64,000 nt of DNA from Neodontobutis hainanensis. Taxonomy: Eukaryota; Chordata; Actinopteri; Gobiiformes; Odontobutidae. The DNA lies in NCBI GenBank assembly GCA_024349245.1, contig JALDNG010004498.1:1-64000 (forward strand). The letters run 5' to 3'. Position 1 is the first letter of the stretch, and each line of letters starts with the position of its first letter. This document shows, piece after piece, positions 1 through 9,611 of the stretch. The position numbers were made by a program, and so were the translations under genes. Under the pieces are notes generated by a model, which was not told where the DNA came from, ran no database searches, and worked only from the letters and a program-made list of their open reading frames with translations.

Positions 1-169
1 ATCTAAACCCACGTTGGAGAAGGCTGTATTTCCTCACTTCTTCAATTTATCGCTCGGTAACTTAGTCTATTTCCATGTTGGCTCTTCACTGAATTTCGGA
101 ATTTAAAAATGGCGGGCGGTCCAGAGAGCAGAAGACCATTCCGGAAATGCGTAGGAGGAAACGTGATAC

Positions 170-325
170 TATGCAAGCCGACCAATCACAGATCTTACGG
201 TCCGCGTCGTCGCGACGCGTAGTTACATTTTGGAGGAGGTGCGCGTCAGGGTACGGCGTAGGGTACGGCGTAGGGTACACGTCACTGCGTATGCTACGCC
301 GTAGCTTCGACGCGCACCCTACGCA
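170..325. repeat. GC-rich palindromic repeat, probable DNA-transposon fragment
   Basis: A CpG-rich block stands out from the AT-rich surroundings. A stretch around 238-262 (ggtgcgcgtc...gtacggcgta) is the inverse complement of 290-320 (tacgccgta...gacgcgcacc), and the unit gtacggcgtagg is tandemly repeated between 252 and 280. Blocks of this kind occur as palindromic ends of non-autonomous fish DNA transposons. I cannot see both element ends, so the family is not assigned. Confidence 0.4.
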
Positions 326-515
326 GAAGCATAAATCAGCCTTTAGCTGCCTAAGTTTGAGTGTGAACCAGGGTTTGTCATTATTGAAAGTCACTTTGTG
401 ACGTGTTGGTATAATGCTGTCCTCACAAACTTGAATGTATGATGTTACAGTGTCCAAAACTAACTGTGGCAGCTCTAAACACCTCCCAGTCAGTATGGTA
501 AAGAAGCCATGTGTT

Positions 516-585
516 TCCTGATCGGGAATCGAACCTTGGCCGCAGTGATGAGAGTGCCTAATCCTAGCCATTAGACCACCAGGGA
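516..585 (-). pseudogene. tRNA-Glu(CTC)-like pseudogene
   Basis: Read on the minus strand, this stretch follows the tRNA-Glu pattern: an acceptor beginning tccctggtgg, an A box (tggtctaatggc), anticodon CTC in a ctctcat loop, and a B box (ggttcgattcc). The anticodon stem has several mismatches, and the 3' acceptor strand no longer pairs fully with the 5' one. A functional tRNA is therefore unlikely. It abuts the broken edge of a DIRS end fragment, so it could be a tRNA pseudogene or the head of a tRNA-derived SINE. Confidence 0.6.
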
Positions 586-848
586 TGCTGCACTGCAGTG
601 CCGCACTGGGCATGTCCGGGCGCTCTTCAGACAAACTTCACCCGAAGACGCTCTCGTGTCATGTGCTCTTATACCCTCTGTTCAGGTGCGCTCAATCACA
701 CAGCTGCCGCTGATGTGCTGCGTCACCAACCGAGGTATTATAAGACAATTCTTCTTCATGGGGCCAATTTCCCCATGTCGTATGCTACGCAGCATCTCGT
801 TCCCGCTTTTTAAGGGAACAGGGTTACAGTCAAGTAACCCGAGACGTT
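584..848 (+). mobile_element. DIRS retrotransposon end fragment
   Basis: This stretch matches the left end of the full DIRS element at 48,936-49,220 in inverted orientation. It includes the terminal block with cagggttacagtcaagtaac at 820-840 and the ctgccgctgatg segment of the terminal inverted repeat near 700. The match starts abruptly at about 584 next to a tRNA-like sequence and stops at the terminal trinucleotide gtt (846-848). No DIRS coding sequence is attached, so this is a solo or truncated 3' end. Confidence 0.85.
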
Positions 849-1214
849 CCAGTCTCTCATACCACCCATTGATTGTTTATATAGTGGATATAATCCGCCC
901 ATTGGTCCCCTATTTACTGATATTGTTGTTACGATTCGGCAATAAAATGACCGTTACATCCGGGATTTTTGGCTTTTACTCCATAGAAAAACAATAGGTT
1001 TAAGATAGCGTAAACATACGTAATAATCCAAAATTTTAGTATTGTAAGTATTTGTGTTAAATTTGCAGACTACAGCTATAGACCTGCATGTTGTAATGTA
1101 TTTAAACCTGGTTAGGTCAGGCTTGAGTTCAGTATTAGTCCTGTACTTCTTAATGTATTTAGTCCTGCACATGTGTGACTACAATGGTTGTTCTAAATTT
1201 TAATATTGTTTATT
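849..1214. other. No gene or recognised repeat
   Basis: AT-rich sequence with only short ORFs lacking recognisable domains. I see no promoter, RNA gene or repeat boundary that can be supported. Confidence 0.4.
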
Positions 1215-1562
1215 TTAGTGGTTTTTAGACCATGCTTTTTTGCAGTGTTGAACTGTATTAATTTTGAATTATAAAAGTTTAATAAATATTGATGGTTTGC
1301 ACACTTGCATTCCTGGTGGTGATTTCACCAGAATCTATCTATTCTTCGAGTAAGAAAATGTTTTAGATTTTTAGGGCAGGATTTAATATGGATTTAGGTT
1401 TATTTCAAGATGTACCAATTTGTTACAAGATAATATCTTATTAACACTGCTCTAATACGGTTATATTTTAATTTAGCAAAGTTATAATCTTTCATTTTCT
1501 AGAATTAAGAACACAAAAAAAGAATTAACCTAATATTTAGTATATAGCACTCATATTGGGCA
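1215..1562 (+). repeat. R1 interspersed repeat, first part
   Basis: This segment aligns with 28,780-29,128, including shared blocks such as gcattcctggtggtgatttc and tatagcactcatattgggc. It corresponds to the first two thirds of a roughly 520-bp AT-rich repeat whose uninterrupted copy lies at 28,775-29,292. It is cut off exactly where an L2 fragment begins. No coding capacity is seen and the repeat class is unknown. Confidence 0.75.
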
Positions 1563-1564
1563 GT

Positions 1565-2440
1565 TTTTCTATCACTGCTGCAGATGACACTCAACTCCAC
1601 TTGTCATTTCAACCTGATGATCCGGCGGTCTCTGCTCGTGTCTCGGCGTGCCTGAGTGACATCTCACTTTGGATGAAGGATCATCACCTGCAGCTGAACC
1701 TTGGAAAAACAGAACTGCTAGTGATTCCTGCCAACCCAAAGACCCGCCACAACCTCTCCATTCAACTAGGCTCATCAACCATTACACCGTCCAGCACTGC
1801 CAGAAATCTGGGAGTGGTAATTGATGATCAACTAAACTTCACAAGTCATGTTACCAGCACCACCAGGTCCTGTAGATTCATCCTCTACAACATTAGGAAA
1901 ATTAGACCTTTCCTATCGGAGCACTCGACGCAAATCCTAGTTCAGGCTCTTGTTTCGTCCAAACTGGATTATTGCAATGCTCTACTGGCTGGACTCCCTG
2001 CCTGCACAACCAAACCTCTGCAGCTGATTCAGAATGCAAGGGCAAGAGTGGTCTTTAAAGAACCGAAGAGAGCGCACGTAACTCCTCTCCTCATTAGGTT
2101 ACATTGGCTCCCGGTTGAGGCACGCATTAAGTTCAAAGCTATGCTTTTGGCCTACAAGACCACCACTGGCTCCGCCCCCTCATATCTTCACTCACTGATA
2201 CAGACCTATGTTCCTACCAGATCCCTGCGATCTGCAATGAACAACGGCTGGTTGTACCATCCCAAAAAGGAAAAAAATCACTCTCGCGTACTTTCTCTGG
2301 ATCTGTTCCACATTGGTGGAATGATCTACTGCTGCTACAAGATCAGCAGATTCTGTAGACATCTTTAAAAAACGCTTGAAAACATATCTCTTTTGTCAAC
2401 ACCTGACTGACAAACACTGAATTCTTAACTTAAATTTAAA
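1565..2440 (+). pseudogene. L2-like LINE, 3' half of reverse transcriptase
   Basis: The ORF at 1556-2368 begins inside the RT catalytic motif; ADDTQL is visible, with the preceding residues lost. It continues through the segments NLGVVIDDQLNF, ALVSSKLDYCNALLAGLP and HWLPVEARIKFK, which typify the C-terminal RT of fish L2/CR1-type non-LTR elements. The frame shifts near 2250, and the last recognisable residues lie around 2400, followed by an AT-rich tail. This is a 5'-truncated insertion, as usual for LINEs. Its middle is nearly identical to 63,696-64,000. It sits inside repeat R1, next to an antisense LINE. Confidence 0.85.
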
Positions 2441-2504
2441 TAGAATAAAATAATTATCAAGCAAAACTAAAACTATCTATATACATAATTACAAAGTAAA
2501 GTTA

Positions 2505-3993
2505 GGAAAAATATAAAAATAAAAATGGACATTGCACTGTGTGTTAGCTTAATGTTAAATGTGTGAATTATAAAGTCTCATGTCAGTACGCAGGAAGGAC
2601 CTGCGGTAATGCCGTTTCCTCCACTGAGGGTGTCTCAGTCTGCTGCTGAAGGAGCTGCTCAGAGCCTCCACAGTCTGATGCATGGGCTGAGAGCTGTTTT
2701 CTTTAAAGGATGTCAGCTTGGCCAACATCCTCCACTGACCCACCACCTCAATCAGGACCAGCGGGCAGCCCAGGACAGAGCTGGCCCTCCTGACCAGCTT
2801 GTTCAGTGTCTTCCTGTCCCGGTCTGCCTGCCCGCCCGGACGCAGATCACAGTGTGAATAATGGAGGCTACCATAGAGTCATAAAGTCCTTAACAGAGGC
2901 CTGCACACTCCGACGGACCTCAGTCACATGAGTATCACAGTGCTCCCGGCAGTCTCCTGGTGTGTCAGTGCTTGGTGCAGCTGGTAGATGACATTGCCAT
3001 CCACCCCAATGTTAGCAGAAGGTCCAGGTGAGGTTGTGAAGGTGGCCGGGGGAAGGTGCTGGTGTCCACAGGTCTGGAAAGGTGTGAGAAAGAGAGGAAG
3101 AGTGGGATTGGAGTCAGATATGTTGAAGAACAGATTTAACTCATCGGACCAGTGCTCTTATACAGTGTGTCAGGCCGTTGATGTCCTGTCCATGAGAGCT
3201 GCAGAGTGTTTTCCAGTCGGTGGTGTCAAAACAGTCCCTCAGCCGCTCACTGGCGTCATCAGTCCACACTTTCAGATTGTGATCAGAACGTCTAAGTGGG
3301 TGGAGGGGGGCAGACGTGTATGCTTCCTTAACATTAGCAGACAGTAAGTCCAGTGTTCTTTTCTCTCTGATGTGGCACTTTATGTACTGGGTATATAGGG
3401 AGAGTGGAAGAGAGGGAGGCGTGATTGAAGTGTCCACTGATGAGCAGGAGACAAGACATTGTGGTTGTCGAGTCTTTATCCGGGTTACAGAGTTGTGAAG
3501 CAGCTCACATGCAGCTGCTGCATCGACCGAAGGAGGAATGTACACATTAAACACCATAACGTCCAAGAACTCTCTCGGGATGTAATTCGGTCAAATGTCA
3601 ACAGAGTAACTCAATGTCTCTGGTGCACAGTTGCCGGGTTGCACCGTTTCTCATTGACAAAAACAGCTAAACCACCGCCTTTCTTCTTACCACTCTTTGC
3701 CACACTCAGGTCTGCCTGCACAAGTTTAAAACCCTACAGGAGTCCACAGAGTCTGGTATTAGTACATTGAGCCATGCCCGGGAAACATATGAGGCTGCAC
3801 TCCCAATACGCTCGCAACAGCTGGTCAGCACAGTAAACTCGTTTCCCTTATTGCAGAGGGAGTGTACATTGCACAAAACCCCAGAGGGTAAACATGGTTT
3901 GGACCTCCATTTCCTCTCCTGAGTCTTTCTCTCCACTCTGCAGCCTCTTTTTTCTCTCTACATCTCTGCGTGAATTTCCGGCTTTTCTGCATG
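2505..3993 (-). pseudogene. APE-type LINE (family A), internally deleted
   Basis: Reading leftward from 3993, the translation shows the start of an apurinic-type endonuclease: a NVHSLCNKG-like segment near 3860-3900, GGGLAVFVNERW near 3660, then VYIPPS and SDHN segments in the ORF at 3141-3566. Several frameshifts are present, and the catalytic GDFN motif has degenerated. The endonuclease then runs into the extreme C-terminus of an RT (ORF 2555-2746) and a 3' UTR ending near 2505. Most of the RT, including the catalytic motif, is missing. Related copies lie at 21,538-22,395 and 30,700-31,300. Confidence 0.8.
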
Positions 3994-4039
3994 AATGAAT
4001 ATAAGTATGATTTCAAGTGTTTTGATCAAAAATATTTTT
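3994..4039 (+). repeat. R1 interspersed repeat, middle piece
   Basis: The block aagtgttttgatc at about 4015-4027 matches 29,145-29,157 in the intact R1 copy. It lies between the LINE insertion on its left and the Tc1-like element on its right. Its position in the R1 alignment is contiguous with 1215-1562 and with 5405-5612. Confidence 0.65.
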
Positions 4040-5404
4040 TACAAATTCAAGATTCCAAAAAAGTTGGGACACTGAACAAACTGTTAATATAAACAGAATG
4101 CAATGATGCAGAAGTTTTAAAATTTATTTTTTTTTATTCAGAATACAACATAGATAACATATCAAATGTTGAAAGTGAGACGTTTTGAAATGTAATGCCA
4201 TAGAAATAAGAGGCCGGAAAAGTTAAATGTACATATATGCCTCTCAGAGTGGTGGTGTCTTTCAGAAGTCAAGAAAAGCATTCCCCCAATGCTGCATTAA
4301 AAATAGTGAAGCAATATCAGAAAGTATTTTCTGAGAGAAAAATTGCAAAGAGTTTTAAGTTATCATAATCTACAGTGCATAATATCATCCAAAGATTCAG
4401 TAATTTCTGTGTGTAAGGGTCGAGGTGGAAAACCATACTGGATGTCCGTGATTTTCGGGCCCTTAGACGACACTGCATTGCATAACATACAGGAATGCTA
4501 CTGTAATCACAACATGGGCTCAGCAATACTTTTAGAAAACATTGTCGGACATGACACAATCCCCCGGGCCATTCGCCATTGCCAGCTAAACCTCTATAGG
4601 TAAAAAAATGCCATATCTAAACATGATCCAGAAGCTCAGTGGTTTTCTCTGGAGCCAAGGCTCATTTAAAATGGACTGTGGCAAAGTAAAAAACTGTTTT
4701 GTGGTCAGGCTAATCAAAATTTGAAGCTTTTTTTGTCATCGGACTAAAGAGAACAAGGACAACCCTAGTTGCTATCAGGGCTCAGTTCAGAAAACTGCGT
4801 CTCTGATGGTAAGGGGTTGCATGAGTGTGTGTGGCATGGGCAGCTTACACATCTGGAAAGACACCATCAATGCTAAAAAGGAAAATTCAAGTTTTAGAAC
4901 AACATATGCTCCCATCCAGACGTTGTCTCTTTCAGGGAAGACTTTCCAACATGACAATGCCAGACCACATTCTGCATCAATTACAACATTATAGCTGTGT
5001 AGAAGAAGGATCCGGGGACTAATCTTTCACCCATAGGAAACATTTGACGCATCAAGCGTCAAAGAAGACCTAAGATAAGTCTGTATTAGACAAGTATGGG
5101 ACAACATTCCTATTCCTAAACTTGAGCAACATGTCTCCTCAGTCCCAGATGTTTTCAGACTGTTCAAAAAAGAAGAGGAGATGCCACAAAGATGGCCTTG
5201 TCTCAACTTTTTTGCAATGTTAATGCCATGAAATTTTTTTGCTTAAAATGATAGATTTTCTCAGTTTAAACATTGTATATGTTATGTATGTTGTATTCTG
5301 AATAAAATATGGAAATTTGAAACTTCCACATCATTGCATTCTATTTTTATTCACACAATGTACAGTGTCTTTTGTACAGTAACTTTTTTGGAATCAGGTT
5401 TGTA
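4040..5404 (+). mobile_element. Tc1/mariner-like transposon with long inverted repeats, decayed
   Basis: The ends gattccaaaaaagttgggac (4051-4070) and the inverse complement of cttttttggaatc (5383-5395) lie in inverted repeats that can be followed for about 150 bp. Each end is flanked by TA. A second, shorter copy of the aaaagtt motif near 4213 and 5205 suggests the IR/DR layout of many fish Tc1 elements. Between the ends, fragments of a DDE transposase occur on the plus strand in several frames: a helix-turn-helix-like region in ORF 4343-4603, a degraded LWS..SKFE near 4690-4725, and WGCMS-like and DNARPH segments in ORF 4806-4994. Stops and frameshifts rule out activity. Confidence 0.8.
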
Positions 5405-5612
5405 TTATTAGCTTATTTCAACTCTTTTACGTACTTCTTTGGGGCTGCTTTTTTCTAGATTTAAATATCTTATTTTAGGATTCATTACCAAGTAAAATTC
5501 AGTTGCTGCAAGGACATATAATTTCGTTAGTTTTAGGGAATTTATTCTTGAAATTAAGTCTCTATATCTTATATTTGGGCTACCCTTTTTGCAGTGTAGT
5601 TTTGGATACACA
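5405..5612 (+). repeat. R1 interspersed repeat, last part
   Basis: The blocks cttatttcaactctttt (5412-5428) and tatcttatatttgggctacc (5565-5584) match 29,177-29,275 of the intact R1 copy. The piece starts where the Tc1-like element ends and stops where the inverted part of an RTE-like LINE begins. Confidence 0.75.
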
Positions 5613-5619
5613 CATCCAC

Positions 5620-6506
5620 ACTGATCAGGGGGGCCGTTCATCCCAATCACGCCCCTCCAGGTGTCACTGTCGCTACCCACGTGAGCATTGAAGTCCCCCA
5701 GTAGAACGATGGAGTTCCCGGTTGGAGCACTTTCCAGCACCCCTCCCAGAGACTCCAAGAAGGCCGGGTACTCTGCACTGCCATTTGGCCCGTAAAATAA
5801 CAGTGAGAGACCTATCCCCGACTCGAAGGCGCAGGGAAGCGACCCTCGTTCACCGGGTGAACTCCAACACATGGCGGCTGAGCCGGGGCAATGAGCAAAC
5901 CCACACCGCCCGCCGCCTCACCGCCGGCAACTCCAGAGTAGTGGAGAGTCCAGTCTCTCTCGAGGATTTGGGTTCCAGAGCCCAAGCTGTGCGTGGAGGT
6001 GAGCCCGACTATCTCTAGTCGGTATCTCTCAACCTCCCGCACAAGCTCAGGCTCCTTCCCCGCCAGCGAGGTGACATTCCATGTCCCTAGAGCCAGATTC
6101 TGTGTCCGGGGATTGGGTCATCGAGGCTCCCGCCTTCGACTGCCACCCAATCCACATTGCACCGGCCCCTTACGGTTCCTCCTGCAGGTGGTGGGCCCAC
6201 GGGAGGTCGGTCCCACAGCGCTCTTTAGGGCTGAGCCCGGCCGGGCCCCGTGGGAAAGACCCGGCCACCAGGCGCTCGATATGAGCCCCAACCCCGGGCC
6301 TGGCTCCAGGGTGGGGCCCCGGTTGCACCATACCGGGCGACGTAACGGTCCTCGATTTTAAACTGTCCATAAAGGGTTCTGAACCGCGCTTTGTCTGGCC
6401 CATCACCTAGGACCTGTTTGCCTTGGGAGACCCTACCAGGGGCATAAAGCCCCCGACAACATAGCTCCTAGGATCATCCGGGCACTCAAACCCCTCTACC
6501 ACGATA
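5620..6506 (-). pseudogene. RTE/Rex3-like LINE, inverted 5' part (5' UTR and endonuclease start)
   Basis: Minus-strand translation of 6080-5620 gives the N-terminal endonuclease of the LINE whose body follows on the plus strand. VREVERYRLEIVGLTSTHSL lies near 6040, and LLGDFNAHVG with TWRGVIG near 5690-5640. The frame changes between 5870 and 5812. The part from about 6080 to 6506 is GC-rich 5' UTR. The orientation is opposite to the rest of the element, and the 5' UTR end lies at the internal junction. That is the arrangement expected from a twin-priming 5' inversion. Confidence 0.85.
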
Positions 6507-8852
6507 AGGTGGCGGTTCAAGGATAAGGGTGTCCATCAGTGCAAGTGGCACCAGGACACCCTAGGCCAGAGGTCGATGATCAACCTTGTAGTTGTTTCAT
6601 CTGACCTCCGACCGTATGTCTTGGACACTCGGGTGAAGAGAGGGGCGGAGCTGTCAACTGATCACCACCTGGTGGTGAGTTGGATCCGATGGCGGGGGAG
6701 AAGGTCGGACAGACTTGGCAGACCCAAACGTACTGTGAGGGTCTGTTGGGAATGTTTGGCCGAGTCCCCTTTTAGAGAGATCTTCAACTCCCACCTTCGA
6801 CAAAGCTTCGACCAGATTCCGAGGGAGAGTCATTGAGTCCGAGTGGACCGTGTTTTCCACCTCCATTGTCGACGCAGCCACTCGGCTGTGGCCGCAAAGT
6901 CTCCGGTGCCTGTCGTGGCGGCAATCCCCAAACCCGGTGGTGGACACCGGAAGTAAGGGAGGCCGTCAAGCTGAAGAAGGAGACCTATCGAGCCTGGTTG
7001 GCTTGTGGGACTCCTCAGGCAGCTGATAGGTAGGCGAAGCGAGCTGCAGCACGGGTGGTTGTGGAGGCAAATACTCGGTTCTGGGAGGAGTTCGGTGAGG
7101 CCATGGAAAAAGACTATCGGTCGGCCTCGAGGAAATTCTGGCAAACCATCAGAGGGGGAAGCAGTGCCCTGCCAACACTGTTTACAGTGAAGGTGGAAAT
7201 CTGCTGACCTCAACTGGGGATATTGTTGGACGGTGGAAGGAATACTTCGAGGATCTCCTCAACCCCACCGTCACGTCTTCCACTGAGGAAGCAGAGGCCG
7301 AGGGCTCAGAGGTGGACTCGTCCATCACTCGGGCTGAAGTCACTGAGGTAGTTGGGAAGCTCCTCGGTGGCAAGGCACCGGGGGTGGATGAGATACACCC
7401 TGAGTACCTCAAGTCTCTGGATGTTGTGGGGCTGTCTTGGCTGACACGCCTCTGCAACACCGCGTGGCGTTTGGGGACAGTACCTCTGGACTGGCAGACC
7501 GGGGTGGTGGTCCCCCTTTTTAAGAAGGGAGACCAGAGGGTGTGTTCCAACTACAGAGGGATCACACTCCTCAGCCTCCCCGGGAAAGTCTATGCCAGGG
7601 TACTGGAGAGGAGAATGCGGCCGATAGTCGAACCTCAGATCCAGGAGGAACAATGCGGTTTTCGTCCCGGTCGTGGAACACTGGACCAGCTCTATACCCT
7701 CTCCAGGGTGCTGGAGGGATTATGGGAGTTTGCCCAACCAGTCCACATGTGCTTTGTGGATCTGGAGAAGGCATTCGACTGTGTCCCTCGCGGTGCCCTG
7801 TGGGGGGTGCTCTGGGAGTATGGAGTCCGGGGCCCTTTGCTAAGGGCTGTCCGGTCCCTGTACGACCGAGCAGGAGCTTGGTTCGCATTGCCGGCAGTAA
7901 GTCAGACCTGTTCCAGGTAAATGTTGGACTCGGCAGGGCTGCCCTTTGTCACCGGTCCTGTTCATTATCTTTATGGACAGGATTTCTAGGCGCAGCCAGG
8001 GGCCGGAGGGAGTCTGGTTTGGGGACCACAGGATCTCTGCTTTTTGCAGATGATGTTGTCCTGTTGGCTCCATCAAGCCAGGACCTTCAATGTTCACTGG
8101 GGCAGTTTGCAGCCGAGTGTGAAGCGGCTGGGATGAGGATCAGCACCTCCAAGTCTGAGACCATGGTTCTCAGTCAGAAAAGGGTGGCTTGCCCCCTCCA
8201 GGTTGGAGGAGAGCTCCTGCCTCAAGTGGAGGACTTTAAGTATCTCAGGGTCTTGTTCACGAGTGAGGGAAGGAAGGAGCGTGAGATCGACAGACGGATC
8301 GGTGCAGCTTCTGCAGTAATGCGGTCTATGTACCGGTCTGTTGTGGTGAAGAAGGAGCTGAGCTGTAAGGCAAAGCTCTCGATTTACCAATCGATCTACG
8401 TTCCTACTCTCACCTATGGTCATGAGCTTTGGGTCATGACCGAAAGAACAAGATCCCGGATACAGGCGGCCGAAATGAGCTTTCTCCAAAGAGTGGCGGG
8501 GCGCTCCCTTAGAGATAGGGTGAGGAGCTTGGTCACTCGGGAGGAGCTCAAAGTAGAGCCGCTGCTCCTTCACATCGAGAGGAGCCAGCTGAGGTGGCTC
8601 GGGCATCTGTTTCGGATGCCTCCCGGACGCCTCCCTAGGGAGGTGTTCCGGGCATGTCCCACCGGGAGGAGACCTCGGGGAAGACCTAGGACACGCTGGA
8701 GGGACTATGTCTCTCGGCTGGCCTGGGAACGCCTCGGTATCCCCCCGGAAGAGCTGGAGGAAGTGTCTGGGGAGATGGAAGTCTGGGCTTCTCTGCTTAG
8801 ACTGCTGCCCCCGCGACCCGGCCCCGGATAAGCGGTAGAAGATGGATGGATG
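6507..8852 (+). pseudogene. RTE/Rex3-like LINE body: endonuclease end, reverse transcriptase, 3' tail
   Basis: From 6511 the plus strand resumes the endonuclease with VHQCKWHQDTLG, then VVVSSDLRPYVLDTRVKRGA and STDHHLVVSW. The linker region around 6850-7200 carries stops. The RT begins near 7312 with APGVDEIHPEYLKSL, NYRGITLLSLPGK, EEQCGFRPGRGTLDQ and VDLEKAFDCVPRG. After a frame change near 7890 it continues with the catalytic LLFADDVVLL near 8050. The C-terminal region, rich in RGRPRTRWRDYVSRL-type motifs, ends with a stop at 8829-8831 and a gatggatggatgg tail. GC content is clearly higher than in the neighbours. The protein would be complete but for at least three frame disruptions. Confidence 0.92.
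8811..8852 (+). repeat. LINE 3' tail shared with the local SINE family
   Basis: The 3' end reads cccgcgaccc, then ggataagcggtagaagatg, then (gatg) repeats. The inverse complement of the SINE 3' end at 12,296-12,345 reads cccgcgaccc, then ggacaaagcggtagaaaatg, then (aatg) repeats. Such tail sharing is the established basis for mobilisation of SINEs by a partner LINE. Confidence 0.75.
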
Positions 8853-9057
8853 GTAGACAACAGCACACAGTAGAGGACATGCAAATGGAGCCAAGAATAG
8901 CTGAAGCTCAAAGCTATTATAGTTCTTAGATGGAAGCAGACGAAAGTTCAAGTGTTGTTTGAAGACAGAAGCCAGACCACCACCACGACTGGACACTCGC
9001 GGTGTACTCAGGAAAGAATAGACGGGAGCTCCAAGAAAGCGCTGTTATCACCTGGTT

Positions 9058-9606
9058 TTACTGACTACAGTTCACTGACTGCAGAGCAGCAGGATTGAGC
9101 GGGCGGAGATTCCCTCGCACGCAGCCCCGCACCTGAATCCTCACCGGCCGGCAACACGGAAGTAAACATCCAGCGTCAGGAAGAGCTGGTCGGAGCCACC
9201 GATAGCTGAACTCTAAGGAGCGGCGCAGGTCAAATTTTCCGTGCAGCGTAGATTTTCTATTCAGCGAACAGCCAGAAACATCCGTACATAATGAAGCCAG
9301 GTAAGCCTTGAGTCTTACGAGCACCCCTCCTCTTTTCCCGCGTCTCCGCTTCTTGTTGCGAGGCAACGCGTGCAGAAAGGACGCCACATATAGGCTGGCA
9401 CAGCGGCTAGCAGAGGCGGCGGCGTTTTGAATGTCCATATTTAACAAAATCAGTCAGGTTGTTCACCATATCCCGTATTTTTAGCAGGGTCCGGCGTTCA
9501 TACACCAATAGCGATGACACATTATTAATGACACACAGGATAAATACAAGAATTAGCAGAAAAGTCAAGAGACGTGGAAGGCAGGCCATACACAGCGGCG
9601 CCATCT
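9058..9606 (-). pseudogene. LINE 5' end (L2/CR1-type ORF start)
   Basis: The ORF at 9407-9604 starts MAPLCMACLPRLLTFLLILV and is followed, after a frame change, by ORF 9058-9447 with a basic segment containing RRRGKRGG. A hydrophobic N-terminus followed by a basic block is the usual start of the large ORF of this type of fish LINE. The start codon lies in caagatggcgcc, a motif also present at the LINE start at 62,434. The endonuclease core is not convincingly present downstream, so the insertion is truncated or deleted there. It abuts ERV pol sequence at about 9612. Confidence 0.6.
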
Positions 9607-9611
9607 TGAAT

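Noticed and set aside
8094..8996. 300-codon minus-strand ORF
   Set aside because: It lies antisense to the RTE-like LINE coding region and shows no domain of its own. The LINE frame explains the open frame.
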